Shown here: positions 32,228 to 41,242 of the stretch, piece by piece | How the letters are laid out: each line of letters starts with the position of its first letter | Position numbering within the stretch: position 1 is the stretch's first letter | Source of the DNA: Fimbriimonadales bacterium | Lineage (GTDB): Bacteria > Armatimonadota > Fimbriimonadia > Fimbriimonadales > ATM1 | Direction of reading: 5' to 3' | DNA: 64,000 bases | Assembly (NCBI GenBank): GCA_026129745.1 | Contig: JAHCHL010000014.1 | Coordinates: 1-64,000 of the forward strand | Program-made: the position numbers and the translations under genes | Notes under the pieces: model-generated | Databases searched by the model: none | What the model saw: only the letters and a program-made list of their open reading frames with translations | Told to the model about the DNA's origin: nothing

Positions 32228-33247
32228 ATGACGATCATTGAGGCCATCGAACGTGTGGCGAATCGACAATCCTTGCGAGAAAGCGAAGCGCGCGATGTAA
32301 TGAATTCGATCATGGAAGGCGAAGCGACACCTGCGCAAATCGCCGGGTTTCTGGTTGCGTTGCGAATGAAGGGAGAATCCGGCAGCGAAATCACCGGATT
32401 TGCAAGGGTGATGCGAGAGAAAGTTGTTCCAGTCCGAACGAAGCACAAAAACTTGGTCGACACTTGCGGCACAGGCGGCGACAAGGTGAAGACGTTTAAC
32501 CTTAGTACAGCTGCGGCGATCATCGCTTCGGCTGCTGGAGCGCCAGTAGCAAAACACGGAAACCGAGCCGTTACGAGCAAATGCGGCAGCGCTGACGTCC
32601 TCGAAGCTCTTGGTGTAAATCTGACGCTGTCATCTGAGGCCGCAGGCAAATTACTCGACGACATTGGACTTGCGTTCTTGTTTGCACCGAATCACCATCC
32701 TGCGATGAAGCATGCAGCCGGTCCGCGAAAGGAAATGAAACTTCGAACGGTTTTCAATTTGCTCGGGCCGCTAACAAATCCCGCAGGAGCGGATCGCCAA
32801 CTCATAGGTGTTTTTGCACCAAACCTAACGCTTAAGGTGGCGCAAGTTCTGCGCAGGCTTGGTTGCAAGCGCGCCGTCGTTGCTCATGGCATGGTCGGGC
32901 TCGACGAAGTATCGCCAATTGGAACAACGAAAGTGGCGATAGTCGACAACAATGCCGTAACTGAATCGCATCTCAATCCTGAAGACTTTGGCATCGAGGC
33001 GACTCATTTGAGTGAGATATCTGCGGGTGAATCAGTCGAAACCAATGCTGAGATGCTTAAGACAGCGATTGCAGAACCCGAGTCCCCCCAATGCCGCGCA
33101 GTACTTCCGGGAGCTGGAGTCGCGCTTTGGCTGGCAGAAGTCGTATCGGACTTTCGTGAGGGAAGCCAAATTGCGAGAGAAGCCGTTGCTTCCGGCAAAG
33201 CAGCAGACAAACTGAAGGAACTGGTGTCGAAGAGCAATGCACGGTAA
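32228..33247 (+). CDS. trpD: Anthranilate phosphoribosyltransferase
   Basis: A 339-aa enzyme joining PRPP to anthranilate, second step of the tryptophan branch. Characteristic motifs are DTCGTGGDKVKTFNLST (PRPP site), KHGNRAVTSKCGSADVLEALG and FNLLGPLTNPA. Length is typical. It overlaps trpC by 11 nt, forming a trpDCF unit. No trpE, trpG, trpB or trpA is in the window, so the pathway genes are split. Confidence 0.96.
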   Translation: MTIIEAIERVANRQSLRESEARDVMNSIMEGEATPAQIAGFLVALRMKGESGSEITGFARVMREKVVPVRTKHKNLVDTCGTGGDKVKTFNLSTAAAIIASAAGAPVAKHGNRAVTSKCGSADVLEALGVNLTLSSEAAGKLLDDIGLAFLFAPNHHPAMKHAAGPRKEMKLRTVFNLLGPLTNPAGADRQLIGVFAPNLTLKVAQVLRRLGCKRAVVAHGMVGLDEVSPIGTTKVAIVDNNAVTESHLNPEDFGIEATHLSEISAGESVETNAEMLKTAIAEPESPQCRAVLPGAGVALWLAEVVSDFREGSQIAREAVASGKAADKLKELVSKSNAR

Positions 33248-34034
33248 ACCGTCCATTCTAAATGACATTCTCACGAAAAAGCGAGAGCATATAGAAGAGA
33301 GGAAGAAGCTGGATCCAGTTGTAGAACTTATGAATTCAGAGGGCTACCACAAGCCTCGACGGCCCTTTGAACAAGCCCTTCGAACCGCACCAACACCGAT
33401 TGCACTTATTGCAGAGATCAAGAAAGCAAGTCCAAGCAAAGGCATCATTTGTCATGACTTCGATCCAGTACGCATAGCGATGCAGTACGAAATGGGCGGC
33501 GCCACTTGCCTGAGCGTCCTTACCGATACTCCGTACTTTATGGGTACCGATAAAGATCTTATAGACGTTCGTGATGTGACCACATTGCCGATCCTTCGCA
33601 AGGACTTCATAATCGACGAATACCAACTGCATGAAAGCAAAGCCATCGGAGCTGACTGTATACTGCTGATCGTCACTGCATTCGGCTCGTATGCAAATCT
33701 TGCCGATTTGTATCATGCTGCAAAGCAGATCAACCTCGACGTACTCGTGGAGGTCCACGACGAACAAGAGATGGAAACGGCGGCTTCGCTACAAGCAACG
33801 ATGATCGGCATCAACAATCGAAACCTCAAAACCTTCGCAACTGACATTGCGACGACCGAACATCTTGCTCCGCTGGCGTCAAAACACTGCGTTCTCGTAA
33901 GCGAAAGTGCAATCACAGATCATGCAGATGTTTGCCGCGTAGCTAACGCCGGAGCATGTGCGATTCTCGTGGGTGAAAGCCTCGTAACCCAGAACGATAT
34001 TCCTCAGGCGGTGAGGTCGCTGCTGGGAATATGA
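33237..34034 (+). CDS. trpC: Indole-3-glycerol-phosphate synthase
   Basis: A 265-aa TIM barrel enzyme that closes the indole ring of CdRP. Family signatures are IAEIKKASPSKG near 60, LRKDFIIDEYQ near 120, IGINNRNLKTF near 182 and LVSESAI near 220. The start overlaps the end of trpD by 11 nt, and the stop overlaps trpF by 4 nt (ATGA), consistent with translational coupling. Confidence 0.96.
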   Translation: MHGKPSILNDILTKKREHIEERKKLDPVVELMNSEGYHKPRRPFEQALRTAPTPIALIAEIKKASPSKGIICHDFDPVRIAMQYEMGGATCLSVLTDTPYFMGTDKDLIDVRDVTTLPILRKDFIIDEYQLHESKAIGADCILLIVTAFGSYANLADLYHAAKQINLDVLVEVHDEQEMETAASLQATMIGINNRNLKTFATDIATTEHLAPLASKHCVLVSESAITDHADVCRVANAGACAILVGESLVTQNDIPQAVRSLLGI

Positions 34035-34657
34035 CTCGAGTGAAGATTTGCGGCCTGACAAGACCGCAAGACGTCGAGTGCGCAGTTGAAGCAGGTGCAA
34101 GCGCAATTGGTTTCGTATTCGAGCCAACCAGCCCAAGGTTTATTCTGAATGCCGAACGCTCTGAAGATGCCCTCAATGTCCCGACAGGCTATTTGATGCG
34201 AGTCGCAGTTTTTGGCCATTACCCACTGCGAGAATCTGCAGGTTTGGATATGTCCAAATACGTTTCATTGCTCGCTAAGTGCAATGCAGTCCAAGCTCTG
34301 AACGAGCCACCTTTGTTTCATGGCAAAAAGTTTCTCGTGATCAGAATGCCTGCTAATACATATCCTAAGTTTTCTGATGTCGACGGAATTGTGATCGACG
34401 CATTCGATCCTGTCGCACTCGGAGGAACCGGCAAAACCGTCGACTGGTCGGTGGCAGCAGACTTTGTGAAGGATTGCAAGCTGCCTGTTATACTTGCTGG
34501 TGGTCTTACACCTGACAATGTCGGAGAAGCAATAAGATCGGTTCGGCCTTATGGTGTCGACGTCAGCAGTGGAGTCGAATCAAGCCCCGGAGTCAAGGAC
34601 CATGGAAAGGTGCGAGCATTCATCCAAGCAGCGTTGGAAGCACATCGTTCGCCTTGA
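34031..34657 (+). CDS. trpF: Phosphoribosylanthranilate isomerase
   Basis: A 208-aa TIM barrel enzyme converting PRA to CdRP. It begins TRVKICGLTRPQDVECAVEAGASAIGFVF with the catalytic Cys in KICGL. The phosphate-binding end reads ILAGGLTPDNV then GVDVSSGVESSPGVKD. It is the last gene of the trpDCF run, followed 45 nt later by the separate TAGAAT-bearing lipoprotein operon. Confidence 0.96.
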   Translation: MTRVKICGLTRPQDVECAVEAGASAIGFVFEPTSPRFILNAERSEDALNVPTGYLMRVAVFGHYPLRESAGLDMSKYVSLLAKCNAVQALNEPPLFHGKKFLVIRMPANTYPKFSDVDGIVIDAFDPVALGGTGKTVDWSVAADFVKDCKLPVILAGGLTPDNVGEAIRSVRPYGVDVSSGVESSPGVKDHGKVRAFIQAALEAHRSP

Positions 34658-34683
34658 TCGTGCAGGAAGCGGACAGTCCGGCG

Positions 34684-34689
34684 TAGAAT
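34684..34689 (+). promoter_or_regulatory. Putative -10 box (TAGAAT) for the nucleoside importer-pterin operon
   Basis: TAGAAT lies 13 nt before the ATG at 34703. The ATG at 34688 falls inside the box, which argues against it as the start. Confidence 0.45.
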
Positions 34690-34702
34690 GGGACGAGAAA
34701 CC

Positions 34703-35716
34703 ATGAAATACTTCTGCGCACTATTCGCAATAATTCTCTCTATTGGTTGCACCGGTGGAACGCAATCAAATGGGACGGCACAGGATGCAAAACCAACTCC
34801 AGCAGGACCCATCGATGGACCCCTGAAGGTCGCATTGCTCACGCCAAGCTCAATCAGCGACAGCGGTTGGAGCGCTCTGGCTTATCGCGGACTGCAAGCG
34901 ATTGCAGCTGAAACTGGCGCAGAGATCAAGAACGCAGTCGCGGCACAAGCACAAGAAGCGAAAGACCTGATGCGCTCGTACGGCCAGCAAGGTTTCCATT
35001 TAGTTATTGGACACGGATATGAATACAACCAGCATGGAATCGACATTGGCAAGGACTTTCCTAAAACGATTTTTCTAAGCACAAGCGGCAGCCAAATCGC
35101 ACCAAATGTCGGATGCCTTCGGTTCTATCTTGAACAAGCAATGTACGTGCTTGGTGCGGTTGCTGCCAAGATGAGCAAGAGCGGCACCGTCGCAATGATC
35201 GGAGGACCCGAAGTGCCCAGTATCGCTTCTACGTTCGATGCATTTGAACAAGGAGCCAAAGAAACGAATCGCAACATACGCGTGCTAAGAACGTTCACCG
35301 GATCCAATGACGATGTCGGAAAAGCCAAAGCGCAAACCCTCGCAGCGATCGATCAAGGTGCCGACTTTGTCATTCATCAGGCGAACGCCGCGGCACAGGG
35401 CGTTTTCGAAGCTTGTCGAGAGAGAGGCATCATGGCTTTCGGCACAAACAGCGATCAATCTGCAGCGGCACCAGACGTTGTGTTGGCAAGCGCAGTGATT
35501 GTTGCAGAGCCAGTATTCGTCCGCGTGGCGAAATCGATTCAAGAGGGCAGTTATCAATCTGGAATCGAACTGGTCGGCATGAAAGATGACGCCATCGCAT
35601 ACGTTTGGAATCCGCAACTCCTTCCACAAGTGCCAGATGACGTTGTCCAGATGGCAAGGACATTGGCACAAAAAATACGCGAAGGCGAAATCAAAGTCAC
35701 GAAGCGAGAATTCTGA
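34703..35716 (+). CDS. BMP-family ABC transporter substrate-binding lipoprotein
   Basis: A 337-aa extracytoplasmic binding protein of the Bmp/PnrA/NupN group, which captures nucleosides. The signal peptide from ATG 34703 ends in a lipobox ILSIGC. The mature part has the family's KVALLTPSSISDSGWSALAYRG, then GHGYEYNQHG, and LFYLEQAMYVLGAVAAKMS-type segments. The upstream ATG at 34688 is less likely. First gene of an overlapping run; its TGA overlaps the CTG start of the ATPase gene. Confidence 0.92.
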   Translation: MKYFCALFAIILSIGCTGGTQSNGTAQDAKPTPAGPIDGPLKVALLTPSSISDSGWSALAYRGLQAIAAETGAEIKNAVAAQAQEAKDLMRSYGQQGFHLVIGHGYEYNQHGIDIGKDFPKTIFLSTSGSQIAPNVGCLRFYLEQAMYVLGAVAAKMSKSGTVAMIGGPEVPSIASTFDAFEQGAKETNRNIRVLRTFTGSNDDVGKAKAQTLAAIDQGADFVIHQANAAAQGVFEACRERGIMAFGTNSDQSAAAPDVVLASAVIVAEPVFVRVAKSIQEGSYQSGIELVGMKDDAIAYVWNPQLLPQVPDDVVQMARTLAQKIREGEIKVTKREF

Positions 35717-37176
35717 GCGAGCGCCAAAGCCCCATCATCGAAACGCGTCGCCTCACGAAGCGATTCGACGCGACCGTCGCCCTCGACAAGGTTGACCTAC
35801 AGTTTCGGCCTGGCGAGATTCACGCAGTTCTTGGCGAAAACGGCGCGGGAAAATCGACTCTCGTTTCATTGCTTTGCGGCCAACTGCAGCCTGACGCCGG
35901 CGAAATCACCATCGCTGGAAAGCAAGTTAGATTCAAATCAGCTGCCGATGCACAGCGTCATGGAATTTCTCTTGTTCATCAGCATTTTACGCTCGTCCCG
36001 GCCTTTACGGTCATTGAGAACCTCGCACTTCCCTTCGCGGCCAGCAGCGGTTTTGTCATCGACTCTGCGATGCTCGCAATGCAGGCACAGCAAATTGCGA
36101 GCAAGCTCGGCTGGTCAATAGATGCTAATTCGAAAGTATCCGACCTAAGTGTTGGCCAACAACAACAAGTTGAGATACTGAAAGCACTCTCAATTGGAAG
36201 CAACGTTATCATGTTCGACGAGCCAACAAGCACGATGACTCCTGAAACGGTCGAAGAACTGTTTCACGTCATGCGAGACCTCAGAAACTCTAACTGCGCC
36301 GTTGTCCTGATCGCACATAAGCTCAAGGAAGTATTGGCAGTTGCTGACGTCGTGTCGGTACTCCGAAAAGGTCGAGTTGTCGTTGCGGACATTCCTATTG
36401 GGTCAACGAATCAAAAGGAACTAGCAGAGTGGATGGTCGGCGATGTTCCGCCTTTGCAGAAACAGCGCGCGCAAACAAAAGAGCCTTTGCACACTCTGAG
36501 CATCAAGAACCTTTGTGTCAATGGCTCCTACGGCAAGGTTTTTGTAGACGACGTCTCATTCGAAGTTCGACAAGGTGAGATCTTCGGAATCGGCGGAGTG
36601 GATGGAAACGGCCAGATCGAACTCGCAGAAGCGATAGCGGGAGTCAGGCGCTTCAAATCCGGATCCATTGAGTGGTCGGGTGACGAACTTCGGATTGGGT
36701 TCATTCCGCAAGATAGGCGGCGTGACGGACTCGCAATGCACATGTCTGTCAGCGAGAACATGCTTATCGACGGACATCGCGATAAGTCGCTCCTGAAGTT
36801 GGGTCTTTTGCTCCCCAATCACGTCGTCAGTTGGTCTCGAACCCTGATTCACAACTTTGACATTCGAGCCGGTGGCCCCAACGTTGCAGTCGCGAGTCTT
36901 AGCGGCGGCAATCAACAGAAAGTGGTGGTTGCACGCGTCCTCAGCCAGGATCCAAACGTAATCGTCGCGATGGGGCCTACTCGAGGCCTCGACATCAAGG
37001 CAACGCAATTCGTCCATGACCAATTGCTGGGTGCACGTGACAAGGGCGCGGCCGTCATTCTCTTCACGAACGACATCGATGAATTGACTTTGCTGTCGGA
37101 TCGCATTGGCATCATGTCGGCCGGAAAACTGTTGCGCGATGGCGACGTCGCTCAGATGATCGGAGGGATTGAGTGA
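35713..37176 (+). CDS. ABC transporter ATPase for nucleoside uptake (two nucleotide-binding domains, CTG start)
   Basis: 487 aa with two ATPase domains. Domain 1 has Walker A GENGAGKST (41-49), signature LSVGQQQQ and Walker B MFDEPTS. Domain 2 is degenerate as usual for this family: GVDGNGQ, intact LSGGNQQK, and AMGPTRGLD instead of a Walker B acidic pair. No ATG, GTG or TTG exists in frame between the previous stop and a TTG at 35869, which lies after Walker A and would delete it. The CTG at 35713 overlaps the previous TGA (CTGA), restoring a normal N-terminus (SERQSPIIETRRLTKRFDA). Confidence 0.93.
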   Translation: MSERQSPIIETRRLTKRFDATVALDKVDLQFRPGEIHAVLGENGAGKSTLVSLLCGQLQPDAGEITIAGKQVRFKSAADAQRHGISLVHQHFTLVPAFTVIENLALPFAASSGFVIDSAMLAMQAQQIASKLGWSIDANSKVSDLSVGQQQQVEILKALSIGSNVIMFDEPTSTMTPETVEELFHVMRDLRNSNCAVVLIAHKLKEVLAVADVVSVLRKGRVVVADIPIGSTNQKELAEWMVGDVPPLQKQRAQTKEPLHTLSIKNLCVNGSYGKVFVDDVSFEVRQGEIFGIGGVDGNGQIELAEAIAGVRRFKSGSIEWSGDELRIGFIPQDRRRDGLAMHMSVSENMLIDGHRDKSLLKLGLLLPNHVVSWSRTLIHNFDIRAGGPNVAVASLSGGNQQKVVVARVLSQDPNVIVAMGPTRGLDIKATQFVHDQLLGARDKGAAVILFTNDIDELTLLSDRIGIMSAGKLLRDGDVAQMIGGIE

Positions 37177-38195
37177 CGCGCCTCGCGCTGTGGATTGCAG
37201 TGCCGCTGGGGCTTATTGCCATCATTGCGGTGCTCCTGGCGCTGTTTGGACTGCCGGTCGCCGAGTCGATGGAACTCATCTTCCAAGGTGCATTCGGCGA
37301 TAAATTCGGAATCCACAGAACGATCGTCAAATCAACGCCGCTTGTTCTCGTCGCGCTTGGCCTCGTCATAGCGTGGAGAGCGGGGGTCTTCAATATCGGT
37401 GGCGAGGGACAGTTGATCACAGGATCGATTTGCGGAGCGACTCTGTTTCAATTGGCTCCAAATCTCCCTGGCCCACTCCTCAACTTGCTTATCCTGGCAT
37501 CTTGTGCACTCGGAGGTTCACTCTTCGCTGGAATCGCCGCCTGGATGTACGCGAAGCGTGGAGTCAACGTAGTTCTTAGCACGATTCTTCTCAATTTCGT
37601 TGCATTGAGTTTGCTCAGCTTCGTCGTGCGCGGTCCCTTGCAAGAGCCAACTCGCTCGATCCCGCAAACCGCAACGCTCCCAAATGAGGTCATGTTCATG
37701 CGTTTGGATGCTCAATCTGATTTGCACGCCGGAGTGTTCGTTGCACTCTTTGCCTGCACAATCGTATGGATCTGGCTCAGCTTTGCTCCAAGTGGATTCA
37801 AGTTAAGGCTTGTTGGAAGCAATCCGAATGCTGCACGGTCAGCGCGTATCAACCCGACAAGGGTGCAAGCTCGTGCGCTGCTTTTGAGCGGTGCGTTATG
37901 CGGTCTCGCTGGTGGAGTCGAGTTTGTTGGAGTCAGCGGTTACCTTTCTGACGGATTCTCGCCCGGCTGGGGGTTCCTCGCAATTCCTGTAGCGCTGATC
38001 GGTGGCCTTCATCCGATCGGTGTCCTGCCGGCCGGGCTGTACTTCGGCGCGCTTGTGGCAGGCTCGAAGAACCTCGAGGCGTTCGGAAAAGGAAGCAGCG
38101 CGCTCGTGTTTGCGATGCAAGGGGTCGGCGTATTGGCTTTCGCCGCCCTCTATGAATGGGCGCGCAGGCGCAGGGAGAGGGTGCAACCAACATGA
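37173..38195 (+). CDS. ABC transporter permease for nucleosides (first)
   Basis: A 340-aa inner-membrane permease of the BPD_transp_2 type (RbsC/NupP-like) with about nine helices. Family blocks are VFNIGGEGQLITG, KRGVNVVLSTILLNF and GFLAIPVALIGGLHPIGV. The start is GTG 37173, overlapping the ATPase stop (GTGA); the end overlaps the second permease by ATGA. It forms the translocation pore with the next gene product. Confidence 0.93.
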   Translation: MTRLALWIAVPLGLIAIIAVLLALFGLPVAESMELIFQGAFGDKFGIHRTIVKSTPLVLVALGLVIAWRAGVFNIGGEGQLITGSICGATLFQLAPNLPGPLLNLLILASCALGGSLFAGIAAWMYAKRGVNVVLSTILLNFVALSLLSFVVRGPLQEPTRSIPQTATLPNEVMFMRLDAQSDLHAGVFVALFACTIVWIWLSFAPSGFKLRLVGSNPNAARSARINPTRVQARALLLSGALCGLAGGVEFVGVSGYLSDGFSPGWGFLAIPVALIGGLHPIGVLPAGLYFGALVAGSKNLEAFGKGSSALVFAMQGVGVLAFAALYEWARRRRERVQPT

Positions 38196-39079
38196 CCGAA
38201 GCAATCGGCATCGTCGCAGCAATGCTTTCACTGGGAACTCCACTCGTCATCGCTGGAACCGGAGAAGCAGTCCTAGAACGCACCGGAGTATTGAACATCG
38301 GAATCGAAGGAATGATGCTCGCAGGTGCGTTCGCTGGATTCTTCGTGTGTCATGCAACTGGCAATCCATGGTTTGGCATCGGTGCCGCCGTCGGTACAGG
38401 AATCCTGCTTGCGATGGTGTCTTCGATCCTGGTTCTGGGCTATGCCGTCGATCAAGTCGTGGTCGGTACGGGAATCAACCTCTTCTCTCTTGGTGCAACC
38501 GGTTCACTGTTCGTTGCGCAGTTTGGTGAGACCGGTCGACTTGTGTCCGTGCAAACTGTTCCGAAAGTTGGCGGTGTGTGGGCGCTCAACCCTCTTATGC
38601 TCATCGCGGTGTGTTTAGTTCTTGGCGCATGGTTCATTCTAAAAAAGACAAATTGGGGGCTTGCAGCAAGAGCTACCGGAGAGTCCCCTGAAGCGACCTC
38701 AGCGGCAGGGTTCTCGCCGATTCGCATTCGAACACAGGCATTCCTCTTCGCCGGAGCGACGGCCGGACTAGCAGGCTCATACCTGAGCCTCGCACAAACG
38801 AACTCATTCGCAGAGAATATGACGGCGGGCAGGGGATTTGTCGTCATTGCTGCCGTAACATTTGGAAGGTGGATGCCGGTCGGAGCGTCATTCGCGTGCC
38901 TCTTCATCGCGCTTGCATATGGCATGCAGTTCTTCTCGAAGGCAAAGGACCTCCCTGTTCCCTATCAGCTATTCGACGCACTGCCCTACATGCTCGCCCT
39001 CGCAGTTCTGTGGGGAGTTGGCGGCGGGTCCGCGGCTCCTGCCAAACTGGGCATTCCCTATCGCCGCAATCAAGAATGA
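38192..39079 (+). CDS. ABC transporter permease for nucleosides (second)
   Basis: A 295-aa inner-membrane permease, NupQ/YufQ-like, with about eight helices. It has the family's LVIAGTGEAVLERTGVLNIG and IEGMMLAGAF near the N-terminus and GRGFVVIAAVTFGRWMPVG. ATG 38192 is chosen because it overlaps the first permease's TGA; earlier codons to 38156 are inside that gene. Its own TGA overlaps the ATG of the PTPS gene. Confidence 0.93.
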   Translation: MTEAIGIVAAMLSLGTPLVIAGTGEAVLERTGVLNIGIEGMMLAGAFAGFFVCHATGNPWFGIGAAVGTGILLAMVSSILVLGYAVDQVVVGTGINLFSLGATGSLFVAQFGETGRLVSVQTVPKVGGVWALNPLMLIAVCLVLGAWFILKKTNWGLAARATGESPEATSAAGFSPIRIRTQAFLFAGATAGLAGSYLSLAQTNSFAENMTAGRGFVVIAAVTFGRWMPVGASFACLFIALAYGMQFFSKAKDLPVPYQLFDALPYMLALAVLWGVGGGSAAPAKLGIPYRRNQE

Positions 39080-39900
39080 AACTAACGAGACGAGTAGCGT
39101 TCTCGAGTGGTCACAGGTACTGGCTCGAAGAGCTTTCCGAAGAGGAGAACCGAAACCTCTTTGGTCAATGGGCTTCCCGCTATAACCACGGACACAATTA
39201 CGTCCTTGACGCAACGTTCGTAGGCAAGATCGATGAAGCGACAGGCATGGTCGTCAACATCAAAGACCTCGATGAAATCTTGCAAGAACGAGTCGTCAAA
39301 CGATTCGACCAGAAGAGCATCAATGACGAGGTTCCCGCATTGGCAGGTTCACCGCCGACACTCGAGGTGATCGTAAGTCACATTTGGGGTGAAATCGCTC
39401 CGCTTCCGCCGGGAGTCCGCCTCTGCAGACTTCGGCTCTATGAAACGCCGACTCTCTATGTCGAAATGGTCCAAACTGATGGAAATACCCTCATGACCCT
39501 AACACGCATTTACGAGTTCTGTGCCTCACACCGCCTGCATGTGCCAAACGCCAGCGAAAAGGAGAACCTTGAGTGGTTCGGCAAATGCAACAACCCGAGC
39601 GGCCACGGCCACAACTACGAACTGGAAGTGACACTATCCGGACCCGTCGATTCCAAAACGGGAATGATGGTCGATTTGACGAATATAGATGACATCGTCA
39701 ATCTCGAGGTTGTAGACCGCTACGATCACAAGTACTTGAACGTAGACATCCCGGAGTTCCGCGAAACCAATCCGACTTCCGAGGTCATCGTGAAGACGAT
39801 TTGGCAGAGGCTAAAGACCAAGCTTCCTGTCAAGTTAGAGAGGATTCTGCTGCGTGAAACTCCAAGAAACTTCTTTGAGTATTCCGGTGAAGATGAATGA
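39076..39900 (+). CDS. Tandem 6-pyruvoyltetrahydropterin synthase-like protein
   Basis: A 274-aa fusion of two PTPS/QueD domains, 1-137 and 140-274. PTPS turns dihydroneopterin triphosphate into 6-pyruvoyltetrahydropterin. Domain 2 is close to the animal-type enzyme: [18 protein letters not shown] with catalytic C171, zinc ligands H152, H177 and H179, DHK (D217-H218) and pterin-anchoring E261. Domain 1 keeps zinc ligands H13, H38 and H40 and E123 but has W32 for the Cys and FDQK (Q79) for the His. ATG 39076 overlaps the permease stop; the end overlaps folE by ATGA. Confidence 0.93.
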   Translation: MKLTRRVAFSSGHRYWLEELSEEENRNLFGQWASRYNHGHNYVLDATFVGKIDEATGMVVNIKDLDEILQERVVKRFDQKSINDEVPALAGSPPTLEVIVSHIWGEIAPLPPGVRLCRLRLYETPTLYVEMVQTDGNTLMTLTRIYEFCASHRLHVPNASEKENLEWFGKCNNPSGHGHNYELEVTLSGPVDSKTGMMVDLTNIDDIVNLEVVDRYDHKYLNVDIPEFRETNPTSEVIVKTIWQRLKTKLPVKLERILLRETPRNFFEYSGEDE

Positions 39901-40460
39901 ATTTGGAAGAACTGTATAGGAATCTGTTGTGCGAAATCGGTGAGGACACCGAGCGTGAGGGATTGGTTCGCACTCCTCGTCGCGCTGCCGAAGCGATGCG
40001 CTTTTTGACAAGCGGATATCAAGTCGAGCTGCAAAAGGTCGTCAACGGTGCGATCTTTCAGGAAGACGCTGAAGACATCGTGGTCATAAGGGACATCGAG
40101 TTCTTCAGTCTTTGTGAACACCACCTCCTCCCATTCTTTGGCTACGCGCATGTCGCCTACATACCGAATGGCCGAATCATCGGCATTAGCAAAGTGGCCC
40201 GTATCGTAGATATGTATGCACGCAGATTGCAAGTTCAGGAGCGCATGACACAGCAAATCGCACTTGCCCTGACGGAAGTATTGGATCCGCAAGGAGTTGC
40301 ATGCGTGCTCGAAGGAAAGCACCTTTGCATGATGGCTCGCGGTGTCGAAAAGCAGGCGTCAAACGTATCGACAAGCTACTTAACCGGAGTATTCCGCGAG
40401 AATCCAACCACACGCGGCGAATTCTATGACTTGATTCGTGACAGGAAGTCTTACGCTTAG
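39897..40460 (+). CDS. folE: GTP cyclohydrolase I
   Basis: 187 aa. It converts GTP to 7,8-dihydroneopterin triphosphate, the first step of folate and biopterin routes. Motifs: [16 protein letters not shown], the zinc site [37 protein letters not shown], and the second zinc Cys in [12 protein letters not shown]. It is coupled by ATGA to the PTPS gene, which uses its product, and followed 6 nt later by an SDR gene. Confidence 0.96.
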   Translation: MNLEELYRNLLCEIGEDTEREGLVRTPRRAAEAMRFLTSGYQVELQKVVNGAIFQEDAEDIVVIRDIEFFSLCEHHLLPFFGYAHVAYIPNGRIIGISKVARIVDMYARRLQVQERMTQQIALALTEVLDPQGVACVLEGKHLCMMARGVEKQASNVSTSYLTGVFRENPTTRGEFYDLIRDRKSYA

Positions 40461-40466
40461 CATCTG

Positions 40467-41216
40467 ATGAGGAGGATTTGTGTCGTTACGGGTGCGAGCA
40501 GCGGAATCGGCAGGGAGTGTGCCATCGAATTGTCCAAGCGCGATGTCTCTGTCGTGCTTAGCGGCAGAAACGAAAGCAGACTCGAAGAGGCCGCAAAGAA
40601 ATGCCGCGGCGCCGGTGTGATCGCAAAGGCGGTTGCAGGGTCCATAGCAAATCCCGAATACTGCCAACAATTGTTTGACGAAGCCGTCGAAATGATGTCA
40701 ACGGGTGGCCGCGCCGCAGGAGTTGCTCCTGAGGGCGAACCCGTCGAACTTTGCGCTATCTTTGCTGCAGGCACCGCATCCTTCGGACCAACGGTCGAGT
40801 ACCCCCCTCTCGCGTGGCAGAACACGATCGAAGCCAACTTAACTGGACTCTTCTTTTGCTGTCAGTCGGCCATAAGGGCCATGCTTTCAAGTGGAGGCGG
40901 AAGAGTCGTCAACGTTCTCAGCATCGCAGCCAAGCAGCCATTTCCGCAGTCTTCCGCCTATGTAGCTTCGAAATTCGGAGCACTAGGACTAACGCATAGT
41001 CTCGCGAACGAATACCGAAAAGACGGCATTTTCCTAACGGCCTTCATCCCAGGCAGCGTGGATACTCCACTCTGGGAAGGCATGGACTGGACACCGGAAA
41101 GGACCGACATGCTGACTGCGACTGATGTCGCAAGGGCTATCGTAGACATTGTGACGGCGGAAACGCACGGTGTTTACGACGAAGTCGTCTTCATGCCCAA
41201 GAAAGGCATCCTATAG
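40467..41216 (+). CDS. Short-chain dehydrogenase/reductase, possible sepiapterin reductase-like step
   Basis: A 249-aa classical SDR: NADP(H)-binding TGASSGIG near the N-terminus, catalytic Ser in NVLSIAA and Y-x-x-x-K in SAYVASKFG. An inserted segment (about 78-95, GRAAGVAPEGEPVE) precedes a variant of the NAG motif (FAAGTASFGP). It comes 6 nt after folE in the same run as PTPS. FolE-PTPS-SDR is the enzyme order of tetrahydrobiopterin synthesis, so a sepiapterin-reductase-like role is a reasonable inference, but SDR substrates cannot be read from sequence. Confidence 0.88.
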   Translation: MRRICVVTGASSGIGRECAIELSKRDVSVVLSGRNESRLEEAAKKCRGAGVIAKAVAGSIANPEYCQQLFDEAVEMMSTGGRAAGVAPEGEPVELCAIFAAGTASFGPTVEYPPLAWQNTIEANLTGLFFCCQSAIRAMLSSGGGRVVNVLSIAAKQPFPQSSAYVASKFGALGLTHSLANEYRKDGIFLTAFIPGSVDTPLWEGMDWTPERTDMLTATDVARAIVDIVTAETHGVYDEVVFMPKKGIL

Positions 41217-41227
41217 AGACAAAGCTG

Positions 41228-41233
41228 TAGAAT
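41228..41233 (+). promoter_or_regulatory. Putative -10 box (TAGAAT) for the Gfo/Idh/MocA gene
   Basis: TAGAAT, 9 nt before the ATG at 41243, separates this gene from the operon before it. Confidence 0.5.
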
Positions 41234-41242
41234 GACACCCAA

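Noticed and set aside
38156-38191. Earlier start for the second permease
   Set aside because: It lies inside the first permease; the ATG at 38192 forms the ATGA overlap seen at the other joints.
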